The translations under genes were made by a program, and so were the position numbers. The notes below the pieces were generated by a model, which saw only the letters and a program-made list of their open reading frames with translations, was not told the DNA's origin and did not search any database. A stretch of DNA of 64,000 bases from Przewalskia tangutica (taxonomy: Eukaryota; Streptophyta; Magnoliopsida; Solanales; Solanaceae). Within the stretch, counting starts at the first letter, position 1, and each line of letters opens with the position of its first letter. The stretch is from the NCBI GenBank assembly GCA_029844215.1, contig JAQGDG010000256.1, positions 1-64,000 of the forward strand, in the 5' to 3' direction. Shown here piece after piece: positions 1 to 10,209 of the stretch.

Positions 1-500
1 TGAACTCAAAGGGCCCAAGTAACTTCGGGCTAAGTTCCCTCTGTATTCCAAACTCGTCGCTGACGGGGTGGTACGCTGAAGGCCGTACGCGTCTTTTGAA
101 CTCTAGCGTAAGTCGCCGATTATCGCACAATTATACAGTGCGGGCTTCTACTAGACAAGCACATGTATCGCGATCTCTGCTGGAACAAGCTGAACGACTA
201 AGCGAACCGCGACATCAGACCAATCGGCCAGGCAATTTACACTTCCGCCCTCTGAGGCTTTAAAAAGGCGACATCCCGAACTCTTTGACGAAGCGGTAAA
301 GGCTTAAACACTACCTCCGGGGAACAACGATCGCGACCGTCCACGAAATCGAGCAACGGCGAGGCGAATGCGGTCTGAGACTTCGCTTTGAGTTCTTAAC
401 ACGTGCTTGGCAAAACTTCGAGGAAACAAAAACGGCCGTTCCACGAGCTCTACATGCGTCATGCAAGGTGAAGGTGGGCGCGCCGTGCGACACAACTTTT
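1..500 (-). pseudogene. pol: Integrase remnant of E1
   Basis: On the minus strand this aligns by eye with the integrase-derived part of Z at 24370-25000: the first 60 bases are nearly the reverse complement of 24690-24750. Short stretches such as FPRSFAKHVLRTQSEV (minus, about 450-390) resemble the post-core integrase segment of plant Ty3/gypsy elements. Frames change every 50-100 bases and no catalytic triad can be followed, so this is not a working enzyme as written. The remainder of the 3' side is beyond the left edge. Confidence 0.55.
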
Positions 501-539
501 ACGATATATCATCTCGCGTAACCTCTGCTTAGGAGTGGC

Positions 540-1075
540 GGTCTTTCTTTAGAAGTCAACCGCGGTGACCTCGCCGACCTCACGGTCGAATCGTTCGTGA
601 AATCGTTGGTTAACTAAACTCGGGCCTAACACCCTCGTGACCCTATCACAAGGCGGGACCACACTGACCCGGCCCCACCCCAGCGTGCGCGGGTTGACCG
701 CATGTGGCCTCGGCCGACGACAGCGCGAAGCGCTAGCTCGCGAAGGAAAACTCGCTAATCACGTTCACGAAAACCTGGCGGTCTTCTTGGCTCGACTATC
801 TCTTTCATGCCACGCTACTCGGGGACTTATCCCGTAACTTGTGATAGCTCAGCGTGCACTATGCACTCCATAAGGGTAAACATAACCTTCACCTTTGCGA
901 GATGGCACCTCTTTCAAGGTGCTTTCACGTAAAACGATACAGGCTCGCGCGCCTGCATCCCCCAATCTTACTCGGTTAACTAACGAGATTTCTAATCACA
1001 ACTAACACCTTTGCTATCGAACATAGCACTTAAGGTATACTACTTATCACGTAAACAAAACTGAGAGGGTTAAAG
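540..1075 (-). repeat. Spacer S of E1 (shared non-coding interior segment)
   Basis: This GC-rich then AT-rich segment sits between the integrase and gag remnants. It carries the phrase GGGCCTAACACCCTCGTGACC (625-645), found again in X (near 16975) and A3 (near 43012), with a diverged form in Z (reverse strand, near 24240). It has no credible reading frame. In an intact element protease-RT-RNase H would be here. Confidence 0.6.
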
Positions 1076-1099
1076 ATATATCTATATCTCTTTCTTGCT

Positions 1100-1876
1100 C
1101 GCTTAGTCGTTCTAATCAAGCACGCCCAGTAGAGCGCAGCTAAGGAGGTGACAAACTACCCACCGATCTGAAGGCTAAGTCCTCCGCGAGGACACTCTTT
1201 CGACAACGGTCACGGCGGTCGCCGTGCAACCGCGTACCCGACTAAAGGCGACATTGCTGGGATGGCGCGCACCACGTGTGAACAAGCGAATCGGATGGGT
1301 GGAACTCGTGTAGGCGTGAGCGGAAGCTCTGGGCTGACCAACTCCGCGTACGAGCGTCACGAAATTCGTGGGACCTCATTGCTGGTGGATGTGCATAATC
1401 TAATCTCTTTGGTGGCGACTACGCCTCAAAAAGTTACTAAAGGACCTAGCTGGCTACGGCCTCTTACGGTGTCCTTCGTTAACTGTCGATCTCTCACGTC
1501 TCGACTGCTGCATAAGCGATACGAGCCATGCTCGAAGCCTAGCGAAGAATTACTCTTGCCTGACCCTCTTTTAGATAGTCCTCGAGACTCGCGGTGCGTC
1601 GGTATACTGCAGTAGCCGTCATAAATCTATAGCTAATGTAACGGTATGCCTGCTTTGCGTCTAAATTACTGTTCGATGCATTAGGCGAAGGTTCATATAT
1701 CATGGCGCATGGGGGTGTTGCCATTCTTGTGCCAAACTCTGCTTTGGGGCTAGTGGCGTCGCAAATCCCGAATGAAGCACTACCCTAGGTAAAGATTGGG
1801 CTGTGCCTCATGACCCTCTGAACTCTGCTCATGACTCCTCGGTGCGCCTCTGGGCGGGTTGCCTGCGCGGAGGCAT
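1100..1876 (-). pseudogene. gag: Gag remnant of E1
   Basis: The start is set by an ATG at 1876-1874 (minus) that begins MPPRRQPA, the same start seen in A2 (10014) and, in altered form, X (18376), A3 (44587) and Z (23396). The frame stops after about 15 codons. The stretch MIYEPSPNA...DAKQAYRY (minus, about 1700-1640) matches Z at 23560-23640 and is followed by a segment corresponding to the Gag C-terminal part. The N-terminal half of the Gag core seen in A2 and A3 appears to be missing. Function would have been capsid formation; it is broken here. Confidence 0.5.
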
Positions 1877-2054
1877 GCGGTGGGGAAAGAAATCGTTAGA
1901 GGTCGACTTACAACACGGCTCAGGCGCGATCTCGAGTGAGAAGAATAGAAACGATCCTAAAATATCATAGCCTCACGATTATTGGTGTGGTGCGCGACCA
2001 GCGTGTCAAACTCTCTTGGATCTGGTGCGTAGACACTTTCAGAGGATTAAGCTT

Positions 2055-2067
2055 GCTCACGATACCA
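2055..2067 (-). other. Primer binding site of E1
   Basis: On the minus strand TGGTATCGTGAGC follows four bases after the LTR end at 2072. It resembles the initiator-Met tRNA primer site TGGTATCAGAGC with two changes. Confidence 0.7.
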
Positions 2068-2071
2068 CTTT

Positions 2072-3196
2072 TGTCACGACCGGCGGGCGTGGCGGTGCCT
2101 ACCGGGCACCACTGGTGACCGCAACTCCATGACATCAGTGTCGAACGTAAAGCGATCTGAGACATATTATGAAATATGAAACAATAATATGAGAAAGAAC
2201 TTGCCTTTAGGCATATGTATAAATGACAACTTTTAACATGAGCAGTTTAATCGCTTTTACAAACCACCTTGTAGCGATTACTACGGACCTCTAGAATGAT
2301 CGACAACCGTGGCGGGACGGGGCCACTTGAACCACGAATGTAAACCTTTCTGACGAGGACTATACGGCTGATAAGTATAGGGCGGGCTACAACCAATTGA
2401 CGCTTGACCACGAGCTAGGATCAACGGTGGTGTACCTCGACTGCGGCATGAGCGGCCCAGAAGGAGGTCGATACAGCAGTGAAGTATGTGGCGAAAATAA
2501 ATCACGTAAATGAAATCATAGTAGTCATACAAAGCGGGAAGACATGTATGATAACGAGCTACTGATTTTACAATAACTAAGCGGTCGTATCAAATCGGGG
2601 ACTCGCGCCTCCAGTCATCAAAAAGAAGCATACTTGATGGAGTCTCCGCCCGCATCAATCGTGCGTGGGGACACGTTCGCCATTCTTGCGGTTTATGATA
2701 TAAAAGCACCAAGGAACACATGAACACGGGTCCCACGTGTGCCATAATAACCGTCACGCGGTGGTGCGAAGGCGTGGCATAATGAGCTACTAACACCAGA
2801 CATGTGCAGCAAAGGTCATGAGGCGTATCGCTCAAGATCTGTCTAGGCCGGTCACGTGATCAAACACAGCCTTGCGCGAGTATCTAATGTGCGCGTCTAG
2901 TCCACGGAACTTCCGCGACTCCGCGTAGGCCAATCTCTTGACGCGTGAGGCATTCCCGCGTCGGTAGCTACTCCCGGCGTCGATCACGAACCGGTCGCAT
3001 GGCCCGCAAGCAGCGTACCCGTAAAGGGCCAGCGCTAACACGGAACTCGTAGCTCGCGTAGGCCGGGACTGCGTGAGGTATTCTCGAATCATAGGTCCAT
3101 CGACCACTTTGATACCCGCATGGGCGGCTTAACCCGGAATCATCTCGAGATGAATGCCATATACTATCATATGCGATAGTTAATAAGCGCGTCGAG
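2072..3196 (-). repeat. E1 5' LTR, PBS-side part
   Basis: Starts TGTCACGACC (the reverse complement of the LTR end) directly beside the primer site and runs to the A2 insertion. It aligns with the first part of the solo LTRs at 53185 and 60023. It stops at GTCGAG, and the LTR resumes at 12553 with the expected continuation (AAACCCTTTAC, then CATCAC). Confidence 0.8.
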
Positions 3197-5490
3197 TGTC
3201 ACGACCGATTCAGGGCGTGGTAGTGCAAGGCGCAGTAAATCCCATCGAGTAACGGCGGAATATAAAACAAGGCGAGCGGTTTATAAAATAAGACCACAGT
3301 TTATACGATGAAAAGCTTGCCTTTAATAATATAAATAACTTCAAGTTTTTGCGATTCATCAGTTGTCTGATAGTCTACTGAACCTCTGAAATGCAACTAT
3401 GGCGGGACGGAGGCCGCCATACCTAGCTGTACAAGACTATCTACAATCTGCGGGAGATCATACGAAAGTAGAGCCTCGGAGAAGATGGAGCTCACGACAG
3501 CCTAAGATCCTAAGGATGTGGATCTAGCACTCTTGCCACCTGCGGCATAGGCGGCCCGAAGGAGAGTCGATCTGACAACGGTGCCAAGTATGTGAAACTA
3601 TAAAGTACTTTAAAATGAAATCAAAGTATTTAAAACCTTTTCACAAATACAATCAGTTCAATTGCACATAGTGCCACATCCGCAACAACGATAATAGAAA
3701 AGCCATGCAGTGCATTCTAGCGCGAATGATCGAAGCGAGGCGATCGCCCGTAGTATCATTCTGCGTGCCTAGTCACGAACTTCGCGGCCCAGCATCGATG
3801 TAGCGTAGACGCGAGGTAGCCACTGCGTGGCGGCCCGACCCGGCGTCGCTGAGCTCATGCCCGCATAGCCTCAGACGCGTAAGTCTCGGCGGACGCATAG
3901 GAATCCGCGTCGGGCGGCGCGAATGATCAATCACGGAGCATCTGCTCGCGCTAGTCTCGCGAGACCGCGTAGGCGTATAGACCGCGTCGAGAAGCTGACC
4001 ACCGGTATAATAGTCGGGTAGGTGATGCGATACGATGCGGACTTAGGGTTAACAGCGTAAGCGGCAAGAATGACCCGCTTGCGGCATTACAAGACACTAA
4101 CACGGGTGGCGTCGTGATATGTCTACTTATCAAACAATCTTACTACAACACTTGAGAGATCAATCTGGCTTTTATAAACAAACAAGTAGCAGATTCCTTT
4201 TTATCATTCTTAAGTTGTTATACCTAACTTCCCATAAAAGCTAGCATAACTCTTAAGCCTTTGTTTTAAAACCAATTATTTATCTTACATTAAAAAAATG
4301 ATCGATATTCTTTTGAAATGTTTTAGGTTCTTGGTTATTGGGCTTGGCTGTGAGCATTCTTAGTAAGTATTATTGAGCTTAGCGTGGCGTTACCATAAGT
4401 ATTATTCGATTAACACGTATGCGTCTACAGGTACTATATATTGTAAATATCGTACTTTAGGAAGAATCACATGCATACCAGTGAAAACCACGCGAGTTGA
4501 ATATGTCGCCTTTGAAGTCGACCATAATAGTCACGAATATCTATCAAAGACTATACGAGGTCATTCTAAGCGGAGGTTCACAATTACGGAAAGTCGGGCG
4601 TCGTCCTGCGGTGAGCTATATAAGTCTTTGTGAAAGCAGTTCCATGTGAAATGCGATTAGTGATTATTCTTTTAAAACCTACTTGTGGTAATAGTTCAAT
4701 TAACTTTTGTGATATTCTTCTAAGTATTTATACTTATCCTTATCTCTGACGATGAAGTATTCTACAATTGAAAGGGTTAGGATTATTACCTCGGTAATGA
4801 TAATATCTAGATAAAGTCGGCTGAGCAAGGTTTAGCTCACAAGTTGTATGCGCCCGGTAGCTCGAAAACTTAGAAGTTCTTGAACTTACCCAGACTAAGG
4901 GATTTGGGCTGGGGTATTTTGGGCATTATAACGATGCTAGAAGACAACTTTTCTACCAAGGGAGGTAGATTTCGGCTAGGCTAGGGGTTGGGCCGCACGA
5001 CTTCATGAGGGGAGGAAGGGGTGTTGGACGAAAAGATCACAAAGGGAGAGGGAGGATTTTTCAAGACTTGGAAGATTTGTGGATGAAGAACTCTTCGTCT
5101 TAAGGGGGTATTTATAGGTCAGTGGCCAACCAATGGCGAATTAAGACAAGTGCAAGGCAAGTGTAGGGTGGAGATTTACTCGCGCAAATATCCTACGACT
5201 CGCTTGACGTACCTGAGCACAAAAAGCGTGCTCGCTCTCGATCTCGTCCGATGGGCGATTGATCCTGATGGGAGGGTGCCAAGTGTAAGCCCTCGTTGGT
5301 CAAAATGTTTGCGTCTACCGGAAAAATCCGCAAAAATTAGTAATGGCATAGCGAATTTTCCTACGATGTGGAAGCGTTTACGTCGAGCGATTCTTTTAGT
5401 GAGTTGTGTACAAAAAAGCGTCGAGGCTAACTTAAAGCCAAACTTTTTATGCGTATCTCACGTACATCTGCGAAATCTGAGGGTATAACG
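3197..5490 (-). repeat. A2 3' LTR (2.3 kb form)
   Basis: Begins TGTCACGACC at 3197 and ends GGTATAACG at 5490 (last base changed from A). It is collinear with 10210-12552 for its whole length. Compared with the 3.4-3.5 kb LTRs it lacks about 1.1 kb of the middle. A TATA-like box for minus-strand transcription lies near 5110 (TATTTATAGGTC). Confidence 0.85.
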
Positions 5491-5525
5491 TTCTCCTCTC
5501 CGAAAGCGTTAAGTCGAATGTTCAT
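5491..5525 (-). other. A2 polypurine tract and adjoining dyad
   Basis: On the minus strand a GAGAGGAGAA tract abuts the LTR start and is preceded by GAACATTCGACTT, a degraded form of the AACATTCG...CGAATGTT dyad seen beside the polypurine tracts of Z, A3, X and B. Confidence 0.65.
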
Positions 5526-5629
5526 ACTCAAAACGGATAACGAAAGCTTAACGGTTTGCAAATGCCACCTGTACGCGAAAACAACACTTAGGCATAAATG
5601 ATAATGAAATTTACAAGCGGGAAAGTGAA

Positions 5630-6140
5630 TTACACGGAGGTGTGGGAATAGGTGAGGATACTTACGCCTCGTGTCCTCGCCGGCGTCGTCATCACTGAGC
5701 TCGTTCGCCCGCAGACCTTGGCGGAAGCCCGTCCTTCGTCGCGCGCTAACGACGATCGATTATCGCTATGGGAACCTCCATCACGATAACGCGATCCTGG
5801 GCATCGTCGATCGGGTGCACGCAGATGGATCCGATACGTCTCGGCGTAGATCGTGAACCACCGGATGCGCCTCGGATCGGACGGATCAACTGCGTGGCAA
5901 CCTTGCCTGCGGACAATCTGAAAGCGGCCCGATGTACGCTGGGTGAGTTTCTCTTCCCGAATCTCATCGCACCGCCATGGGTGGCTAGGGAAAACCCAAT
6001 CATGAACCTCGAACTCAAGATGCAAGCGACGATGATCTGCATCGACCATCGACTACGATTGTCGATAGCGCCATTTCTCGGATAAGCCGCGCTTATCCAC
6101 TGCTGCACCAAATCTGGTCCAGCTACCTCGCCCACATCGA
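5630..6140 (-). pseudogene. pol: A2 integrase C-terminal region with probable chromodomain
   Basis: Minus-strand frames carry MGEVAGPDLVQQ (6135 onward), the usual opening of the plant gypsy integrase C-terminal segment, then FEVHDWVF and RFGKRNSP / SGRFQIVRR, which correspond to the GPY/F module. Further on, EVPIAIIDRR and a stretch ending LTYSHTS look like the eroded chromodomain that directs chromovirus integration to heterochromatin. At least three frames are needed to follow it, so it is broken as written. The chromodomain call is weaker than the GPY/F call. Confidence 0.6.
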
Positions 6141-6149
6141 ACCAACTTT

Positions 6150-6720
6150 ATGGGCGTCTGCGCCTCCCATCTGAGGCCTCGTAAGGCGCCATCTGAATCT
6201 TTGGGTGGTAGCTATTATTATAGAACTCAACTAGAGGCAAATGATCCTCCCGACTACCACGAAGTCAATAACACGGGCTCGCGGCATATCACCGAGTGCG
6301 GATAGTGCGCTCTGCTGTCGTCTGCGTGGATGAAATGCGTGCTCGGGCTCACTGCGTCACTAAACCTCTGGAAAGACCTCCGAAGTTGGCGTCGGGCTCA
6401 CTGCATGCGATATAATCGAGTAGGGACTCCGTGCGATCGGCGATCTCTCGGATGTAAAAAGTCTGGCATAATCCTCAGCCGAAAAAGTCGTCCTGACGGG
6501 AAGAAAGTGGGCTGATTTCGTCAGCCTGTCGACGATAACCCGTATAGAATCATGTCTCCTGAGTGCGAGGCGATCTGTGATGAAGTCGTGTTGATCACCT
6601 CCTTCGGTCGGGATCTCATCGTGCGTAACAAACCACCGGGCCTGGTGCTCTGCGCTTCGCTGCGAACGACGGGCTGAGCTACGAACTGCAGCGTCCTGCT
6701 TTAAGCCGTCCCGCAATACG
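6150..6720 (-). pseudogene. pol: A2 integrase catalytic core
   Basis: The minus-strand stretch from 6716 contains DSIRVIVDRLTKSAHFLPV followed by RTTFSAEDYARL, a hallmark of the Ty3/gypsy integrase core of plants. A further block around 6390-6430 (PYSIISHAV) corresponds to the second catalytic region, where an Asp is expected in an S-D-R-G context; here it reads S-H, so the residue is lost or miscalled. Integrase inserts the cDNA into the genome. Frameshifts separate the pieces, so no complete protein is encoded. Confidence 0.8.
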
Positions 6721-7270
6721 GATCTAAGGTCGTGGTACGTCTTGAGTCGACCGGGATGGATAGAGTAATGCTTGTGTGCTTCCCGAGAACACCTTCGAAG
6801 TCACGAAACATGCGGAACACCGATGCCCTCAAGCCTTAGCACCCGGGTGCTACCTCAAAGGACCGCGCCTCGCGAAGAGGCGTATCGCGATATCGCATCA
6901 AGGCTGGATCCTCGAGCGTTGCCTCTTACCTCGCCAGCGATGGAAGACTTCGGCAGCACTGCGAACTCTAACCCATCTGCTATCGGAATCAATCAAGCGG
7001 ACACGAGGCTCGCTAAGCGATGCAAATCACGAACCATGTCCCTCTCAGGCTGCAGCGTCGATGGGCTCCCGTCACTACGACTAGGCGTACGCATGACGTT
7101 GGCCTTGGGTGGTGCGGGATATCAACATCGTAATCGCCGCGACTCTAACCAGTCTCGTCGTAAGATTCGACTCCTACGGTGAAGATATCTTTGGAGGCTC
7201 TTGTAGTGCAGTAAAAATATCCACGTGAACCCCACAAATAGTGCCTCGGATCTTGGCGTGAATCCGGTAT
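6720..7270 (-). pseudogene. pol: A2 RNase H end to integrase zinc-finger interval, scrambled
   Basis: By position this should hold the end of RNase H and the H2C2 integrase N-terminal domain. I could not follow either by eye. Open frames on the plus strand here are antisense to pol and are not called as genes. Confidence 0.35.
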
Positions 7271-7540
7271 GACTCAAATCATGGGTGGGGTAGTTCTACC
7301 GTGTTTCTTGGTGTCGGGATGCGTATGATATAACCTGCCATCTTTGCGTCAACATCCCAACCCGATGCACGGCGCGTCACAATACGGCCATAGCGGACCT
7401 GCGGAAGAGTAAGAAGCGAAGCGGTGGTCGGTCTCTCTTTTCGGCCCGGTGGAAACCACGCTCCTGGCATCGGTCCGGTGAAACTTGGCTGCGCATACGA
7501 GTCGGCTGGTCGATGGTGCGAGAGATAGAAGCAAACTTCT
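7270..7540 (-). pseudogene. pol: A2 RNase H remnant
   Basis: Minus-strand frames carry YCDAPCIGLGC (about 7385-7350) and, in another frame, WDVDAKMAGYIIRIPTPRN, matching the YxDAS-GLGCVLMQ-GKVIAYASRQL opening of Ty3/gypsy RNase H. The first catalytic Asp is present in the form YCDA. The domain removes the RNA strand during reverse transcription. It is split over at least two frames. Confidence 0.7.
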
Positions 7541-7559
7541 CCACGAACGTAGATAATAT

Positions 7560-8341
7560 CTGCGAGGCCCGAGCTGCGAACCTGCAGCCGGAGTAGTAGG
7601 TCTAGGCCAAGTTATTGCCTCGATCTTGGCGTATCCACTCGAATGCCATCGGCCGACAATATGCCCGAAAGCGCCAAGTCAACCAAAACTCACGTTTGGA
7701 AAACTTGGCGTCTGGCTAGTCTGGAAGCGTTGCCCGATCCCAAATGCTCGCATGCTCTAGCTACGAGAATAAACCAAGATATCATCGATGAACACTATCA
7801 CAAATGTGTCCAAAAATGGTTTGAACACTCGGTTCATCAAATCCGTGAATCTGGCGGAGCATTGGTCGACAAAGACGACCACGAACTCATAATGCCGTCT
7901 GGGTCGGAATGCGATCCTAGGGACATCCACCTCTCGACGAACGATGATAGCGACGCGATCAATCTTGGAGAAACATCTCGCGCCCTGGCCCAGTCGAACA
8001 AATCATCAATCTGGGAAGGGTATACATTCTTAATGGTCACCTTGTTAATTGCACGTAATCAACAGCGTGCGCGGCGTCCGTCTTCTTCGCGAACAATACG
8101 GCGCCCCGGGGAGAAACACTAGATGCGATAAAACCGCTTCCACCAAATCCCTAAGCTGGTCCTTGACTCTCGACTCGGCGGGTGCCGTTACGTATGGCGG
8201 AATGGAAATAGTAGGAGTGTGCGATATGTCAATACAAAACTCAATCTCCTCTCGGGAGGATGCGGAGGTCATCTGGAAACGCGGGAACTGCGTGACTCTT
8301 TGGCGGCGAAAATGCGATGCCGCTGACTTGTTATCAAACAC
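7560..8341 (-). pseudogene. pol: A2 reverse transcriptase
   Basis: Read from 8341 on the minus strand, EEIEFCIDI, ISIPPYVTAPAE, KDQLRDLVE and a block near LPGAPYCSRR reproduce the N-terminal finger region of chromovirus RT in order. A second frame from about 8040 carries MTIKNVYPSQIDDLFD and STNAPPDS, which correspond to the motifs running up to the palm. The YxDD catalytic loop should lie between 7560 and 7840 and was not recognised. RT copies the element RNA into DNA. The order of motifs is clear; the reading frame is not intact. Confidence 0.8.
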
Positions 8342-8760
8342 GAGCGAGATGGTAGATATACCCGCACCATCTTCCTAGCCTTGAGGTAGGAAATAAACCT
8401 ACCGCCGGCGTCTGGTGCTCACTCCCACTCAACAGGCTCGCGAAGCTGGAACGTACTACTCTCTCTGCGATCCGTTGGCGTAGCAAGAGGTAGCCAATCC
8501 GTCCAATGATCGCGTCGAAGTCGATCATCTCGACTCTGTCAAGTGGCTGGGGTCAAGCGACGTAAATAGTCACGGGACAAGCTACATATACCGTAGAGCT
8601 ACGAATCACCGCCCCTTTGGCGTAGCTACCTCGAAAGTCTATGGACTCGGGCTACATCCGCATCTACTAGCAGCGAGATATGGGGCCAGTAGAACAGGAT
8701 CTATCAAGCATACCACATCAAACCCGAAGCGATAAGGTACGTGGCGACATCGGTGAGGCC
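8342..8760 (-). pseudogene. pol: A2 aspartic protease remnant
   Basis: Minus-strand MIDFDAIIGRIGYLL (8528 onward) corresponds to the conserved FDxILGMDWL segment at the end of retropepsin domains. Upstream, VVCLIDPVLLAPYLAAS (about 8720-8670) stands where the active-site D-[ST]-G-[ST] motif and following helix belong; the Asp-Pro is kept but the rest is altered. The enzyme would process the Gag-Pol polyprotein. Broken by frameshifts. Confidence 0.65.
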
Positions 8761-8899
8761 TCACGATCTGTCGGTGGACAAAGCATATGCGGTTCGAGGA
8801 CGCTTCGAAGCCAGGACTGCGCCACGACCTGCTGCCGCGACCATGGTCCGTGTGTACCTTGCCTCGGGCGAGTAAGCTGTCGAGGATGAAGAAGCGACA

Positions 8900-10014
8900 G
8901 ACCACCGTATGGTGAGCCTACCACCGGTAGCCCGGTCGGACAAACTCTCGCCAAAGTGACCTGCTGGCCTGGTATAGCAAGCTCGCGGAGTACGGCTCGA
9001 GAATGGTATACGCCACAGGCGGGCAATGAAGCGGCCCTCGAGCGTTAGCGCCTGCTACGCTGGAAATCCGAAGTCACGGGCCACGACCCGCCCCAGAATG
9101 CTCGGTGTGCTGAAAATGAGTAGGAGCGCGCTCTGCGCCTGGTGGTGCAAATCACGGACCTGGCGTGCCGCCCACCACGAGGACCACCGAAAAGAAGCGG
9201 CCGTCTTGGCGCAACCTGCTGGCGATATCGGCTCTGCCCGTGGTCTGCTCTCGCATCTAGTGCATGAGCTGCGTGCGGGTAATGTCATTACGGTGAAGAA
9301 AACACGCGCATGACTCGGCCATATAATCATCTAGCCCTGGCGTAGCGGTGTACCACATCCTCCATATCTTACCAATCTTTGGGACATATCTAGCCAAAGA
9401 ATCAAACTCGACATTGTATTCCTGGTGCGTCCCACGTCTCGTGACAAGAATCTGCTCGGCTCGTGCCCTCGCCATCTGCGGAGGCAAGAAGTGTGAGAAA
9501 AGCCTCAAAACTCATCCCATCTGCTGGAGTGCATGCTCTCCCGGAAAGCTCCCATGAATCAAACCGATCGGCGGTGTCACGCGGCCGCGAACCGAATGTC
9601 TGACCTCGATCTCAGAGGCCACGATCACCCGCGTAATCCTCTGCGGTGGCGGATGAACTCTGCGGATCATCCTCGGCCTCGACCCGTAAAACTACGGCGG
9701 GCTCTGACTCGAAATCTCGCTGACCTCAGGCTATACGCCTCGGGTGCTGGCTACAGTGCGGCCCGGGGCTGGCTGGGCCATCGCGTCGATCTCTCGCAAA
9801 TGTCAGACCTGACTTTAGCCAAAGGCCCCGGGCCATCTCCTTGTACCCTAACTCCTCCGCCCGGTGTGGGGCGGGAGGTGTGGGTGCGTGGTTCTTTGGG
9901 GCGGCGTCATAGAACTTCGTAGTCTACGGTATGGCGGGCACGAGCCCTCGTGACTCTGGGTGTCTGCTGGCGGCTCCTGCTGCCTTGCCGGGCGGGTTGC
10001 CTTCGTGGAGGCAT
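8900..10014 (-). pseudogene. gag: A2 Gag with zinc-knuckle remnant
   Basis: The ATG at 10014-10012 (minus) opens MPPRRQPARQGSRSRQQ, a basic proline-rich start shared with the other family-A elements. The Gag core is recognisable at 9508-9257: RARAEQILVTRRGT, HQEYNVEFDSLARYVP and a downstream GLDDYMAESC. A degraded CCHC region (ACGVYHS ... GQQVTLARVCP) lies at about 9020-8940. Gag packages the element RNA. The product is split across several frames as written. Confidence 0.75.
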
Positions 10015-10193
10015 AAGCTACGGGAAAAGAATACGTTAGAGGTCGACTATAACACACTCTAAAGCACGATCTCGAGTGAGAATAATGAAACCAATCCTAA
10101 ATATCCTATAGCCTCACGATTATTGGTGTGGTGCACACTGTAGATAATCGAACTCTACAGATGCGATGCGTAGACACTTTCAGAGGATTAAGC

Positions 10194-10205
10194 GCTCTGA
10201 TACCA
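10194..10205 (-). other. A2 primer binding site (initiator-Met tRNA)
   Basis: The minus strand reads TGGTATCAGAGC, a perfect 12-base match to the standard plant initiator-Met primer site, four bases from the LTR end. Confidence 0.9.
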
Positions 10206-10209
10206 CTTT

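Noticed and set aside
7643..8122. Plus-strand open frame of 159 codons over the A2 RT region
   Set aside because: It is antisense to recognisable RT motifs on the minus strand (EEIEFCIDI, IDDLFD). GC-rich coding DNA often leaves the opposite strand open.
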